A stretch of DNA of 8,561 nt from an uncultured Christensenellaceae bacterium (lineage in GTDB: Bacteria; Bacillota; Clostridia; Christensenellales; Borkfalkiaceae), in NCBI GenBank assembly GCA_910587625.1, contig CAJUMW010000017.1, forward strand, positions 1 through 8,561, in the 5' to 3' direction. Numbering within the stretch: the stretch's first letter is position 1; each line of letters starts with the position of its first letter. The position numbers and the translations under genes were made by a program. A model generated the notes under the pieces. The model did no database searches and had not been told where the DNA came from. It saw only the letters and a list, made by a program, of their open reading frames with translations. Of this stretch, positions 1 to 6,140 are shown piece after piece.

Positions 1-3
1 TTT

Positions 4-79
4 TGGTGCACCTTCAGGGACTCGAACCCTGGGCCCACTGATTAAGAGTCAGTTGCTCTACCAACTGAGCTAAAGGTGC
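4..79 (-). tRNA. tRNA-Lys (anticodon CTT)
   Basis: The minus strand folds as a 76-nt cloverleaf. The acceptor GCACCTT pairs with AAGGTGC, followed by discriminator A and an encoded CCA. The D arm is GCTC...GAGC, the anticodon stem ACTGA/TCAGT carries loop CTCTTAA (anticodon CTT), and the T loop is TTCGAGT. It is the last tRNA of the cluster inside the window. It reads AAG codons and lies next to the TTT isoacceptor. Confidence 0.97.
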
Positions 80-136
80 ATTCATGCCTCTAAAAAGAGG
101 TATATAAATCTCCGCGAGCGAAGAATATTTTAGGAG

Positions 137-212
137 TGGTGGTCCATCCGGGATTCGAACCCGGGACACCTTGATTAAAAGTCAAGTGCTCTACCATCTG
201 AGCTAATGGGCC
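137..212 (-). tRNA. tRNA-Lys (anticodon TTT)
   Basis: This is a 76-nt cloverleaf with anticodon loop CTTTTAA on stem CTTGA/TCAAG, T loop TTCGAAT, discriminator A and encoded CCA. The acceptor arms GGCCCAT and ATGGACC pair at six of seven positions; position 3 (C) faces A70. Everything else is canonical, so the gene is probably functional, but the acceptor mismatch is odd. It lies 57 bp upstream of tRNA-Lys(CTT) and 3 bp downstream of tRNA-Gln. Confidence 0.95.
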
Positions 213-215
213 GAA

Positions 216-290
216 TGGCTGGGGTAGCTGGATTTGAACCAACGAATGCGGGAATCAAAATCCCGTGCCTTACCGCTTGGCGATACCCCA
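216..290 (-). tRNA. tRNA-Gln (anticodon TTG)
   Basis: This is a 75-nt cloverleaf with acceptor TGGGGTA/TACCCCA, discriminator G and encoded CCA. The anticodon stem CGGGA/TCCCG carries loop TTTTGAT (anticodon TTG), and the T loop is TTCAAAT. A U1-A72 opening pair and G73 are typical of bacterial tRNA-Gln. Confidence 0.96.
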
Positions 291-323
291 TCGCTATTTG
301 AGCGTAACGGGATTAAAAAAATA

Positions 324-400
324 TGGGGCGGGCGACAAGTTTCGAACTTGCTACCTCCAGAGCCACAATCTGGCGCTCTACCGATTGAGCTACGCCCGCC
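324..400 (-). tRNA. tRNA-His (anticodon GTG)
   Basis: This is a 77-nt cloverleaf with acceptor GCGGGCG/CGCCCGC plus an encoded extra G at -1 facing C73, the identity feature of histidine tRNAs. The anticodon stem CCAGA/TCTGG carries loop TTGTGGC (anticodon GTG). The T loop is TTCGAAA and CCA is encoded. Confidence 0.96.
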
Positions 401-408
401 ATATTTTG

Positions 409-485
409 TGGTGCGCCCGGAGAGACTCGAACCCCCGACACACGGCTTAGAAGGCCGTTGCTCTATCCTGCTGAGCTACGGGCGC
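409..485 (-). tRNA. tRNA-Arg (anticodon TCT)
   Basis: This is a 77-nt cloverleaf with acceptor GCGCCCG/CGGGCGC, discriminator A and encoded CCA. The anticodon stem ACGGC/GCCGT carries loop CTTCTAA (anticodon TCT), and the T loop is TTCGAGT. It decodes AGA/AGG codons. Confidence 0.96.
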
Positions 486-515
486 GTAAGCATAATATGC
501 GCGCTTTAAGTTTAT

Positions 516-589
516 TGGAGCGGGTGATGGGAATCGGACCCACGCAACCAGCTTGGAAGGCTAGTGTTCTACCATTGAACTACACCCGC
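516..589 (-). tRNA. tRNA-Gly (anticodon TCC)
   Basis: This is a 74-nt cloverleaf with acceptor GCGGGTG/CACCCGC, discriminator U (T73) and encoded CCA. The anticodon stem CTAGC/GCTGG (one T-G wobble) carries loop CTTCCAA (anticodon TCC), and the T loop is TCCGATT. It is the first gene of the tRNA operon, about 37 nt downstream of the predicted transcription start. Confidence 0.96.
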
Positions 590-633
590 GTGTGACAAGC
601 AATTTACACTACGCAACAACTCAATGCTAAAAA

Positions 634-662
634 ATTATACCAAATGTGTAATTTGCTGTCAA
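634..662 (-). promoter_or_regulatory. Consensus sigma-A promoter of the tRNA operon
   Basis: On the minus strand TTGACA (657-662) is separated by exactly 17 bp from TATAAT (634-639), a full consensus match. Predicted start of transcription is near 627. The -35 begins only 24 bp after the stop codon of the upstream membrane-protein gene. No hairpin terminator is visible between them, so read-through from that gene could also feed the tRNAs. Confidence 0.92.
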
Positions 663-686
663 CTCATTTTCTATGCTTTAAACAAT

Positions 687-2036
687 TTATTTACTCTTTT
701 TATTTTTGCCTTTGGCGTCCTTTTTGTCTTTGGTTGCAGGTGCGGTCTTGGCAACGTTTTTATCTTTATCTTTCTTTGCCGTGCCTACGTAGACAAGGTA
801 CGCAACCGCTAAAAGAACGAGCGCAACCACTATAATAATAAGTATTACGGGCTTGACCAAATCTTCCTGCGTAAACTCCGGGTCGGGCGTCGTTTCGGGT
901 TCTTTTTCAATAAATGTGTATAGGGAAACGTACTCGAAGGGAACGTAACCGATAACCTCTTGCTCGCTGTCGTCAAGTAGCTTTACGATATAAAAATCCC
1001 TTAAAAGCTCGGGGTTATCGCTCTTTTTAACTTCTCCCAGAAGCTCGAAAAGGTAGCCGGAATCTATGGCTTTTAGCTGCGTCGCACTGCTTATGAAGGG
1101 AGAGGAGTACATATAAGATTGCGAAACGGTGGCTGTTGCACGCGTATTTTCAGGCGCCTTTGAAACTGCGTTTCTCGAAATTGCAGTCGTATGATCCGTT
1201 CGCATTATATAGCAATTGCCGTCTATTGTTATAATCGAAATACCGTCGCTATTCCCCGTCTTGCACAGCAAGAGCGCCTGCGTCGAGTGGAAATCCACGC
1301 CGACTTTGAAGGTAGCGCCCGCCTTGAAAAATTCGCCGTCAAGCACGGTTATGTCTATCCGAGTAAGATAAGCTCCTTCGTTTAGACTGACAAAGTGGGG
1401 GGAAGTGAGGTTGAAGTTTTTCAGCTTGTCCGAAGTGTTTCCTACCGCAATTTGCGAGGTTTGCGAGTAGTCCTCGTATTCAAGCTTGCAGGGTAAATAA
1501 TTTGCACCGTTCAACTCGTAAAGGATGTTTTCCTTGACGGCGTAGGCTTTTTCCCCGTAGGGCTTTAAGTTAGTAAAGCCGTCAAGCTTAGTAATTATAT
1601 CCGCATCGATTTCAAGCACGCGTACGCTGTCCGTTTCATAGTAGTGGAAGCCGCCCAAATCAAAGCTCGTTTCGTACTGCATTTTAGAGGGGTCTGCGCT
1701 TTCTCCGTTCAGCGAGTAGCAGGTTGTTTCTCCGTTCTCTTCGGCGCTGTAATAGAAACCGTCCTTATAGTTGAGGGCGGTTATATTTTTTCCGTCCGTT
1801 TCGAGGCGCGAAAAAGTATTGCCGTCAAGCTCGAACAGTTCTCCGTTGTCCAGAAACAGAAATCTGTCCTCACCTATCGCATAGTCCTTTAACTCGGTAA
1901 AAGTTACAGTGCGCGTAAAATTTGCGGGATATTCTCCCGCACCGCCGTCGGCAAAAGCCGTCGACGCGCCGCCCACGAGCGTCGCGCAGATAAGCACCGC
2001 ACACAATGAAGTTGTTAAAACCGCATTTTTCTTCAC
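687..2036 (-). CDS. Exported membrane-anchored protein with SH3-like segment (449 aa)
   Basis: Function is not recognised. I chose the GTG at 2034-2036 rather than the in-frame ATG 18 bp upstream, because that ATG lies upstream of the -10 box and would not be transcribed. From the GTG, residues 1-29 form a textbook Sec signal peptide (KK, hydrophobic core, AFA before D30). Residues about 30-300 are rich in beta-type strands with recurring L/Y-x-L-N/D-G turns, which suggests a propeller-like or sensor fold. Residues 305-373 resemble a bacterial SH3 segment, ending in IGYVPFEYVSLY. An acidic, proline-containing linker (374-396), a transmembrane helix (about 397-418) and a lysine-rich 31-residue cytoplasmic tail follow. 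The implied topology is outside domain plus single C-terminal anchor. A cell-envelope role is inference. The 217-aa protein at 2592-3245 has the same layout. Confidence 0.85.
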   Translation of the reverse strand: MKKNAVLTTSLCAVLICATLVGGASTAFADGGAGEYPANFTRTVTFTELKDYAIGEDRFLFLDNGELFELDGNTFSRLETDGKNITALNYKDGFYYSAEENGETTCYSLNGESADPSKMQYETSFDLGGFHYYETDSVRVLEIDADIITKLDGFTNLKPYGEKAYAVKENILYELNGANYLPCKLEYEDYSQTSQIAVGNTSDKLKNFNLTSPHFVSLNEGAYLTRIDITVLDGEFFKAGATFKVGVDFHSTQALLLCKTGNSDGISIITIDGNCYIMRTDHTTAISRNAVSKAPENTRATATVSQSYMYSSPFISSATQLKAIDSGYLFELLGEVKKSDNPELLRDFYIVKLLDDSEQEVIGYVPFEYVSLYTFIEKEPETTPDPEFTQEDLVKPVILIIIVVALVLLAVAYLVYVGTAKKDKDKNVAKTAPATKDKKDAKGKNKKSK

Positions 2037-2042
2037 AACAAA

Positions 2043-2071
2043 ATTATACCACATACCTATTAGCTTGTAAA
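2043..2071 (-). promoter_or_regulatory. Strong promoter overlapping the apparent start of the 449-aa gene
   Basis: On the minus strand TTTACA (2066-2071), a 17-bp spacer and TATAAT (2043-2048) form a near-consensus promoter. The first transcribed base, 7 bp past the -10, would be 2036. This is the G of the GTG start codon, so the mRNA would be leaderless. No Shine-Dalgarno sequence precedes either candidate start. Confidence 0.75.
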
Positions 2072-2206
2072 CTGTTTTGCATTTTGAAAATTACACGAAT
2101 TTTCCTTAAAAAAGTTAAATTAATTTTTTTATTATACGCTTTTTGTCATATTTAGCGATTATAATTACCACTGTAAAGCAAACAAATGTTTTGTTTAAGG
2201 AGATAA

Positions 2207-2587
2207 ATGAAAAGCAAGCGGATATTAAAATTCTACTTTTCCGCGGATAAACTCAACGGTGCGTTGGACGCGCTTATAATGGCGCACGCCTGTAAATTTT
2301 CGGGCGGAGGGGAGAAGTACGCGGAAAAAATAATCAAAATAATTGAGGCTAAGTGGGAGTTGTCTGAGCTTTGGAACTATCTTGACGGGGTTATCGGCAA
2401 ATTGAGCGAGAGCGAGCGGCGGACGCTTGAATTTTACGGTAATCTGCGCGTGGGCATCAGGCGGTTGGGCGGGGATAGGGTGCGAGAGATTAAGCGCGCG
2501 ACGATAAAGTTTCGCAGGCACGCAAGGCGGTTGGAAAAATTTAACCTGGCGTTGAAGCTTGCGGACGAGTATTTCTGTCTGTATTGA
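2207..2587 (+). CDS. Hypothetical basic helical protein (126 aa)
   Basis: I do not recognise this family. The start is well supported by AAGGAG at 2197-2202, 4 bp before the ATG. The product appears almost entirely helical. Its C-terminal third is strongly basic (runs such as RREIK-type, KFRRHARRLEKF). The stretch beginning LSESERRTLEFYGNL vaguely recalls the end of sigma-region-4-like or phage late-activator (ArpU/RinA-like) proteins. The similarity is too weak to assign, but nucleic-acid binding is plausible. There is no signal peptide or membrane segment. It is divergent from the 449-aa gene and convergent with the 217-aa gene, their stop codons being 4 bp apart. A possible -10 (TATAAT, 2160-2165) has no good -35. 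Confidence 0.75.
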   Translation: MKSKRILKFYFSADKLNGALDALIMAHACKFSGGGEKYAEKIIKIIEAKWELSELWNYLDGVIGKLSESERRTLEFYGNLRVGIRRLGGDRVREIKRATIKFRRHARRLEKFNLALKLADEYFCLY

Positions 2588-2591
2588 ATTG

Positions 2592-3245
2592 TCAGCCGGG
2601 TTTGCGCCTGCCGAAAAAATACAGCACGACTATTGCCGCCGCCGCGGCAAACGTTATTACGAGCGCGCAAATTAGCATGGCGTTGTCCTCACCGCTCGGG
2701 GTGGGATCTTGTTCGGAAATGACGGGCTGAGGCAGCTCGTTTAGCGGATAGTTTATTACGCGCTCGGAAACATAGCCGAACTTTTCTCCGCAGTAGACGT
2801 AGGACAGCGAGGTGTTGCCAAGGGTATAGCTTCCGTAATAAGCCGCGGTGAGCTTTATTTCAAGCGGCGGCAGAAGGTTCGAGCCCTGGTCGGTGCGGTA
2901 TGTGACCTGCAAAGTTGTATGTAGATATAAATTTTCGAGCGGCTCGTTTATTTTCGTCATATTCTCTTTCAGACAGTATCCGTAAACCGCGCGGTATAGC
3001 TCGTTATCCTCGGCGTACTTGGCGTAAAACCAATCCCCGTCCTCGTTCAAAATTTCCACACAGTAAGTTTGGGGTATTGCAAACAGCGCGCTGTCCTCGC
3101 GCTTTTCGCTGCAAAGATAGACGGTGCTGTCGGCATTTACATATGCGTACCGTGCGGATTCCGCATAGCTTTTTAGCTTGGGCGCGGCGGAAATAAATAT
3201 GAGAATTGTCAAAATAAGGCAGAGCGCCGTCTTGCAAACTTTCAT
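2592..3245 (-). CDS. Exported membrane-anchored SH3-like protein (217 aa)
   Basis: The function is not known. Residues 1-28 are a signal peptide (long hydrophobic core, then KLKSYAES). Residues about 32-93 have the pattern of a bacterial SH3 domain: a YVNADSTVYL opening, a GDWFYAKYA strand and a YGYCLKEN ending. A second, looser SH3-like unit covers about 108-165 (ending FGYVSERVINY). A Pro/acidic linker (171-188), a transmembrane helix (about 189-211) and the short basic end GRRKPG follow. This is the same order of parts as in the 449-aa protein 550 bp away, suggesting a related pair. The likely location is the outer face of the cytoplasmic membrane. No Shine-Dalgarno is seen before the ATG. 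A TATAAA at 3257-3262 would give a leader of only about 5 nt, though it lacks a convincing -35. Confidence 0.85.
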   Translation of the reverse strand: MKVCKTALCLILTILIFISAAPKLKSYAESARYAYVNADSTVYLCSEKREDSALFAIPQTYCVEILNEDGDWFYAKYAEDNELYRAVYGYCLKENMTKINEPLENLYLHTTLQVTYRTDQGSNLLPPLEIKLTAAYYGSYTLGNTSLSYVYCGEKFGYVSERVINYPLNELPQPVISEQDPTPSGEDNAMLICALVITFAAAAAIVVLYFFGRRKPG

Positions 3246-3308
3246 ACGTTCAATATTTTATAATAGATAATACCGAAAAAAAGGAAATATTTTGTCGAAA
3301 AAGGTCTT
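3246..3308. promoter_or_regulatory. Divergent intergenic region with A+T-rich -10-like boxes
   Basis: These 63 bp separate the 217-aa gene (minus) from the terminase (plus). TATAAT at 3259-3264 reads toward the terminase, and TATAAA at 3257-3262 reads toward the membrane protein, so the two boxes overlap. Neither has a good -35 at 17 bp. AAAGG at 3300-3304 is a modest ribosome site 4 bp before the terminase ATG. No att-like repeat marking a prophage edge is visible here. Confidence 0.4.
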
Positions 3309-4643
3309 ATGCAAAGGGAAGATATTTTAAAAAGGATTGCCGAAATTGACGCGGAGCTAAAAAGGCGTAGGCAAAAGGGCAGGCTTGAACTGTACAATTC
3401 GGGAAGAAAGAAGCATAAAAAACAGATGGCGTTTCACAAGTGCAAAAAGCGCAACCGCTGGGTGTTCGGCGGCAACCGCTCGGGGAAAACCGAGTGCGGA
3501 GCCGTGGAGTGCCTCTGGATTTTGAGGGGCATTCACCCCTACCGAAAGAACAGAAAGGATGTTTTCGGGTGGGCGGTATCACTGTCGCAGCAGGTTCAGC
3601 GCGACGTCGCGCAGGCAAAAATTTTGTCTTATCTTCCCAAAAGCTGGATTGCCGATATAACTATGCTTTCGGGCAGAAAGGATAACCCCGAGGGCGGAGT
3701 TATAGACCAGATTAAGATAAAAAACGTGTTCGGCGGAATATCCACGCTCGGGTTCAAAAGCTGCGACCAGGGGCGCGAAAAGTTTCAGGGGAGCTCGCTC
3801 GATTTCGTATGGTTTGACGAGGAGCCGCCGCGCGACGTGTACGAGGAGTGCGTTATGCGTGTAATGGACAGGGAGGGAGATATTTTCGGAACAATGACGC
3901 CGCTAAAAGGCAAGACATTTATCTACAACGAAATTTACTTGAACGTGCGAAAAAATCCGCAAATTTGGCATGAGTCGATAACTTGGGAGGACAACCCTTT
4001 CCTGTCGAAAAAGGAAGCTAAGCTGCTTGAAAGCACACTCGATTCCGCCGCTCTCGACGCGCGCAAGTATGGCAGATTTTCCGACGGCGCCGGGCTTGTA
4101 TATCCCGAGTTTGACGAAAACGTGCACGTTGTTGAACCCTTCGATATACCTTGCGATTGGCAGGAAAATATTTCGATAGACCCGGGGCTCAATAATCCGC
4201 TTTCGGCGCATTGGTACGCCGTCGATTGGGACGGCAACGTCTATGTCGTAGCCGAGCATTTTGCCGCAGGCAAGGATATAGATTTTCATGCGGGCGCGAT
4301 AAAGGAAATTTCGCGCAAGTTAAATTGGAAAACGGACGGAAGAGGCAGACTGAACGCGCTTATCGACAGCGCGGCAAACCAACACACGCTCGCTTCGTCG
4401 AAGTCGGTTGCAGAGTTGTTTGCGGAAAAGGGTATTGTGGTAAACACAAACGTCAATAAGGACATGTTCACGGGCATAGCAAGGGTAAAGTCCTTTTTAA
4501 AGCGCGGCAACGGAGAGGCAAATTTGTACGTTTTTTCAAATTGCTTCAATATGATAGAAGAGTTTAGAGGTTATTATTGGGCAAGCGGTGACGCGCCCGT
4601 CAAGCGCGACGACCACTGCATGGACGATGTAAGTGTACATTAA
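3309..4643 (+). CDS. Phage terminase large subunit, C-terminally truncated (444 aa)
   Basis: This is the motor and nuclease of phage DNA packaging: it pumps DNA into proheads and cuts it, normally partnered by a small subunit and docked on the portal. Walker A GGNRSGKT is at 54-61. Walker B is FVWFDEE, with D170 and E171. The coupling motif GTMTP is at 194-198. The RNase-H-like nuclease begins near 288 with D291 (SIDPGLNNP), then D353 (LIDSAAN) and the DDHCMDD cluster at 434-440. In this family the last cluster normally runs into an RY-containing helix. Here four unrelated residues (VSVH) and a stop follow, so the tail is missing. Base composition matches the upstream genes, whereas downstream DNA is AT-rich, which fits disruption by an insertion. 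No small terminase, portal or capsid gene is seen, so this may be a prophage remnant. Confidence 0.9.
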   Translation: MQREDILKRIAEIDAELKRRRQKGRLELYNSGRKKHKKQMAFHKCKKRNRWVFGGNRSGKTECGAVECLWILRGIHPYRKNRKDVFGWAVSLSQQVQRDVAQAKILSYLPKSWIADITMLSGRKDNPEGGVIDQIKIKNVFGGISTLGFKSCDQGREKFQGSSLDFVWFDEEPPRDVYEECVMRVMDREGDIFGTMTPLKGKTFIYNEIYLNVRKNPQIWHESITWEDNPFLSKKEAKLLESTLDSAALDARKYGRFSDGAGLVYPEFDENVHVVEPFDIPCDWQENISIDPGLNNPLSAHWYAVDWDGNVYVVAEHFAAGKDIDFHAGAIKEISRKLNWKTDGRGRLNALIDSAANQHTLASSKSVAELFAEKGIVVNTNVNKDMFTGIARVKSFLKRGNGEANLYVFSNCFNMIEEFRGYYWASGDAPVKRDDHCMDDVSVH

Positions 4644-4758
4644 AAATAATATTTGTAGTGTGTATCATGCACAAAAAACGCATAAAAAACAGTTTTAATG
4701 TAGGTTTTATGTATTTTTTAGAGTGAAATTTATGGTATTGATAGTGTTGTAAATATTA

Positions 4759-4795
4759 ACTGTGCCAAAAAGTTGACAAAAACTACTGTGCCAAA
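4759..4795 (+). repeat. Two 11-bp direct repeats ACTGTGCCAAA
   Basis: Identical copies lie at 4759-4769 and 4785-4795, with a 26-bp period. They sit immediately upstream of the ribosome site of the zinc-ribbon gene. They could be binding sites for a regulator or for the recombinase. The rest of the 170-bp gap after the terminase (4644-4813) is A+T-rich, with a weak CATAAAA/TTTTATG inverted repeat (4681-4711) and no other clear gene. Confidence 0.6.
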
Positions 4796-4813
4796 TTTGC
4801 GAGGAGATTTGAA

Positions 4814-4987
4814 ATGAAGAAAATTATGTGTAAATGTCCATCTTGTGGGGAGCGATTGATGGAGGTTATGGGCTCTTGTAATGGTGTAGTAATTATATGC
4901 CCCGAATGTAAAGCTTCAGTTAAAATAGATGTTGAGAGTAGTGGAAGAATTAAACTAAACCTTGAACCTTCAAATCAATATAATTGA
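4814..4987 (+). CDS. Small zinc-ribbon protein (57 aa)
   Basis: The ORF has a good ribosome site, GAGGAG (4801-4806), 7 bp before the ATG. Two zinc knuckles are evident: CKCPSCG at residues 6-12 and CPEC at 29-32. An 18-residue beta-type linker separates them, and a short Lys/Val-rich strand follows. This arrangement resembles the Com/KTR-type small zinc ribbons found in phages and mobile elements, some of which act on translation or as DNA/RNA-binding factors. Family membership here is judged by eye only. It precedes the recombinase by 179 bp and could help regulate it or act as a directionality factor; both are speculation. Confidence 0.75.
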   Translation: MKKIMCKCPSCGERLMEVMGSCNGVVIICPECKASVKIDVESSGRIKLNLEPSNQYN

Positions 4988-5077
4988 ATAGGGGTGCAAT
5001 TATAATGGGTTTTATCTTAAAGGAAATAAAATTGCTTTTGAATTAATATTGTCAAAAAATAGGAGGGATATACGAAA

Positions 5078-5116
5078 ATGCTACGTATTTTTGATGCGCT
5101 TTTAAACGACAAGTGA
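5078..5116 (+). other. Possible micro-ORF (12 codons) with strong ribosome site
   Basis: AGGAGG at 5061-5066 is a near-perfect anti-16S match, followed 11 bp later by ATG and a 12-codon frame (MLRIFDALLNDK) ending in TGA. The spacing is a little long. It could be a leader peptide controlling the recombinase gene 50 bp downstream, or the remnant of a deleted gene. The rest of the 4988-5166 gap shows only another 13-codon frame (5005-5046) without a convincing ribosome site. Confidence 0.3.
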
Positions 5117-5119
5117 TAG

Positions 5120-5148
5120 TTGCGAAAAAAGTAAATTATACATATTAA
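5120..5148 (+). promoter_or_regulatory. Weak candidate promoter for the recombinase
   Basis: TTGCGA (5120-5125), a 17-bp spacer and TATTAA (5143-5148) lie just upstream of the recombinase ribosome site AGGAGA (5156-5161). Each box matches consensus at four of six positions, so this is only a weak prediction. Poor promoter strength would fit a recombinase expressed at low level. Confidence 0.3.
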
Positions 5149-5166
5149 CTTCAATAGGAGAAAGCT

Positions 5167-6129
5167 ATGCAATACAAAGAATGGTTAGGCGAATGGCTTG
5201 AATGTTATATTAAACCGTCGTCCAAACAGAAAACATATAGAAGATACTCAGAAATAGTGTCGCAACATATCGTTGAACCGCTTGGTAATTATGAGATGAG
5301 CGAACTCACGCCGCTTGTATTACAACGGTTTACGAAGGAGCTTTTACAAACTGGCAACTTAAATACAGGGAAAGGACTGTCTGCAAACTCTGTGAATGGC
5401 ATAATAACCGTTATTCAGAATTCATTGAAGGTTGCTTGTGCTATCGGTCAAATCTCGGAATACACAGCGGACAAAATCAAACGCCCGAAAGCAAGAGAAA
5501 AACAAGTTGCTTGTTTTACTCCTGCTGAACAAAAACAAATTGAACAAGCGGTAATGAATGGAAAAAAAGCTAAAATGTTTGGCGTGATAATGAGTCTTTA
5601 CACAGGATTGCGTATTGGCGAATTGCTTGCTTTGGAGTGGGGTGACATAGACTTTCAAAAAGGAATTATATCAGTATCAAAATCTTGCCACGATGGAAAA
5701 GACAATAATGGTCAGTTTGCCCGAATAACGGACACTCCTAAAACTAAAACTTCAGAAAGAGAAATTCCGTTCCCAAAGCAGTTAATTCCGTATTTGCGGA
5801 AATTAAAGAATGACATCAAGTCCGTTTATGTTGTCGCGTCCGATTCTGGCAAGCTCATATCTGTTAGATCATATCAGCGTAGCTTTGAATTGTTCTTAAA
5901 ACGGTTGCATATTCCGCATAAAGGCTTTCATTCACTTCGACACACATTTGCTACTCGTGCGCTCGAATGCGGCATGGATGTTAAAACGCTGTCTGAAATA
6001 CTAGGACATAAGAATGCCAATGTAACGCTCAATAGATATGTGCATAGTTTTATGGAGCATAAGCGCGAGATGATGAATCGGTTAGGGAAATCACTTTCGA
6101 TTTCAATGCAAAAGGCGTCGAATTTATAA
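5167..6129 (+). CDS. Tyrosine recombinase / site-specific integrase-type invertase (320 aa)
   Basis: This enzyme cuts and rejoins DNA at paired sites through a 3'-phosphotyrosine intermediate. Residues about 1-110 form the SAM-like core-binding domain (WLECYIKPSSKQKTYRRYSEI; LSANSVNGII). The catalytic domain follows, with the complete set of residues: R149 (TGLRIGEL), a Lys around 192-194 (PKTKTSERE), H255-x-x-R258 (HSLRHTFATR), H281 (LGHKN) and nucleophile Y291 (NRYVHS). The protein starts directly with the core-binding domain and lacks the roughly 60-residue arm-binding domain of Tn916/lambda-type integrases. It is therefore the compact form used by Xer proteins and many DNA invertases. AGGAGA lies 5 bp before the ATG. 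The gene ends 28 bp from a 17-bp inverted repeat enclosing a promoter, the most likely substrate. Integration of the element itself is the alternative job. Confidence 0.93.
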   Translation: MQYKEWLGEWLECYIKPSSKQKTYRRYSEIVSQHIVEPLGNYEMSELTPLVLQRFTKELLQTGNLNTGKGLSANSVNGIITVIQNSLKVACAIGQISEYTADKIKRPKAREKQVACFTPAEQKQIEQAVMNGKKAKMFGVIMSLYTGLRIGELLALEWGDIDFQKGIISVSKSCHDGKDNNGQFARITDTPKTKTSEREIPFPKQLIPYLRKLKNDIKSVYVVASDSGKLISVRSYQRSFELFLKRLHIPHKGFHSLRHTFATRALECGMDVKTLSEILGHKNANVTLNRYVHSFMEHKREMMNRLGKSLSISMQKASNL

Positions 6130-6140
6130 TATTCAACGCC
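6114..6140 (+). terminator. Imperfect hairpin over the recombinase stop codon
   Basis: GGCGT (6114-6118) pairs with ACGCC (6136-6140), and GAAT (6120-6123) pairs with ATTC (6131-6134). There is one C/A mismatch and a 7-base loop containing the TAA stop. The T tract after it (TTAAAATTAT) is poor. Read on the minus strand the stem is followed by TTTT. It may partly end transcription from either side, shielding the recombinase from the inverted promoter. Confidence 0.5.

Noticed and set aside
234..509. Open frame of 91 codons on the plus strand
   Set aside because: It runs antisense through four tRNA genes; the residues are translated tRNA sequence, a familiar false ORF.
2036..2054. ATG at 2052-2054 as the start of the 449-aa gene
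   Set aside because: It lies between the -35 and -10 boxes of the strong promoter, has no ribosome site, and would put six extra residues before an ideal signal peptide.
3440..3685. Open frames on both strands inside the terminase
   Set aside because: The terminase frame carries all family motifs; the others are arginine- or proline-rich shadows without ribosome sites.
4773..4778. TTGACA as a -35 box for the zinc-ribbon gene
   Set aside because: No -10-like hexamer lies at 16-18 bp downstream; that position reads TTTGCG.
4759..4795. CRISPR-like repeats
   Set aside because: There are only two 11-bp copies with a 15-bp gap and no cas genes; too short and too few.
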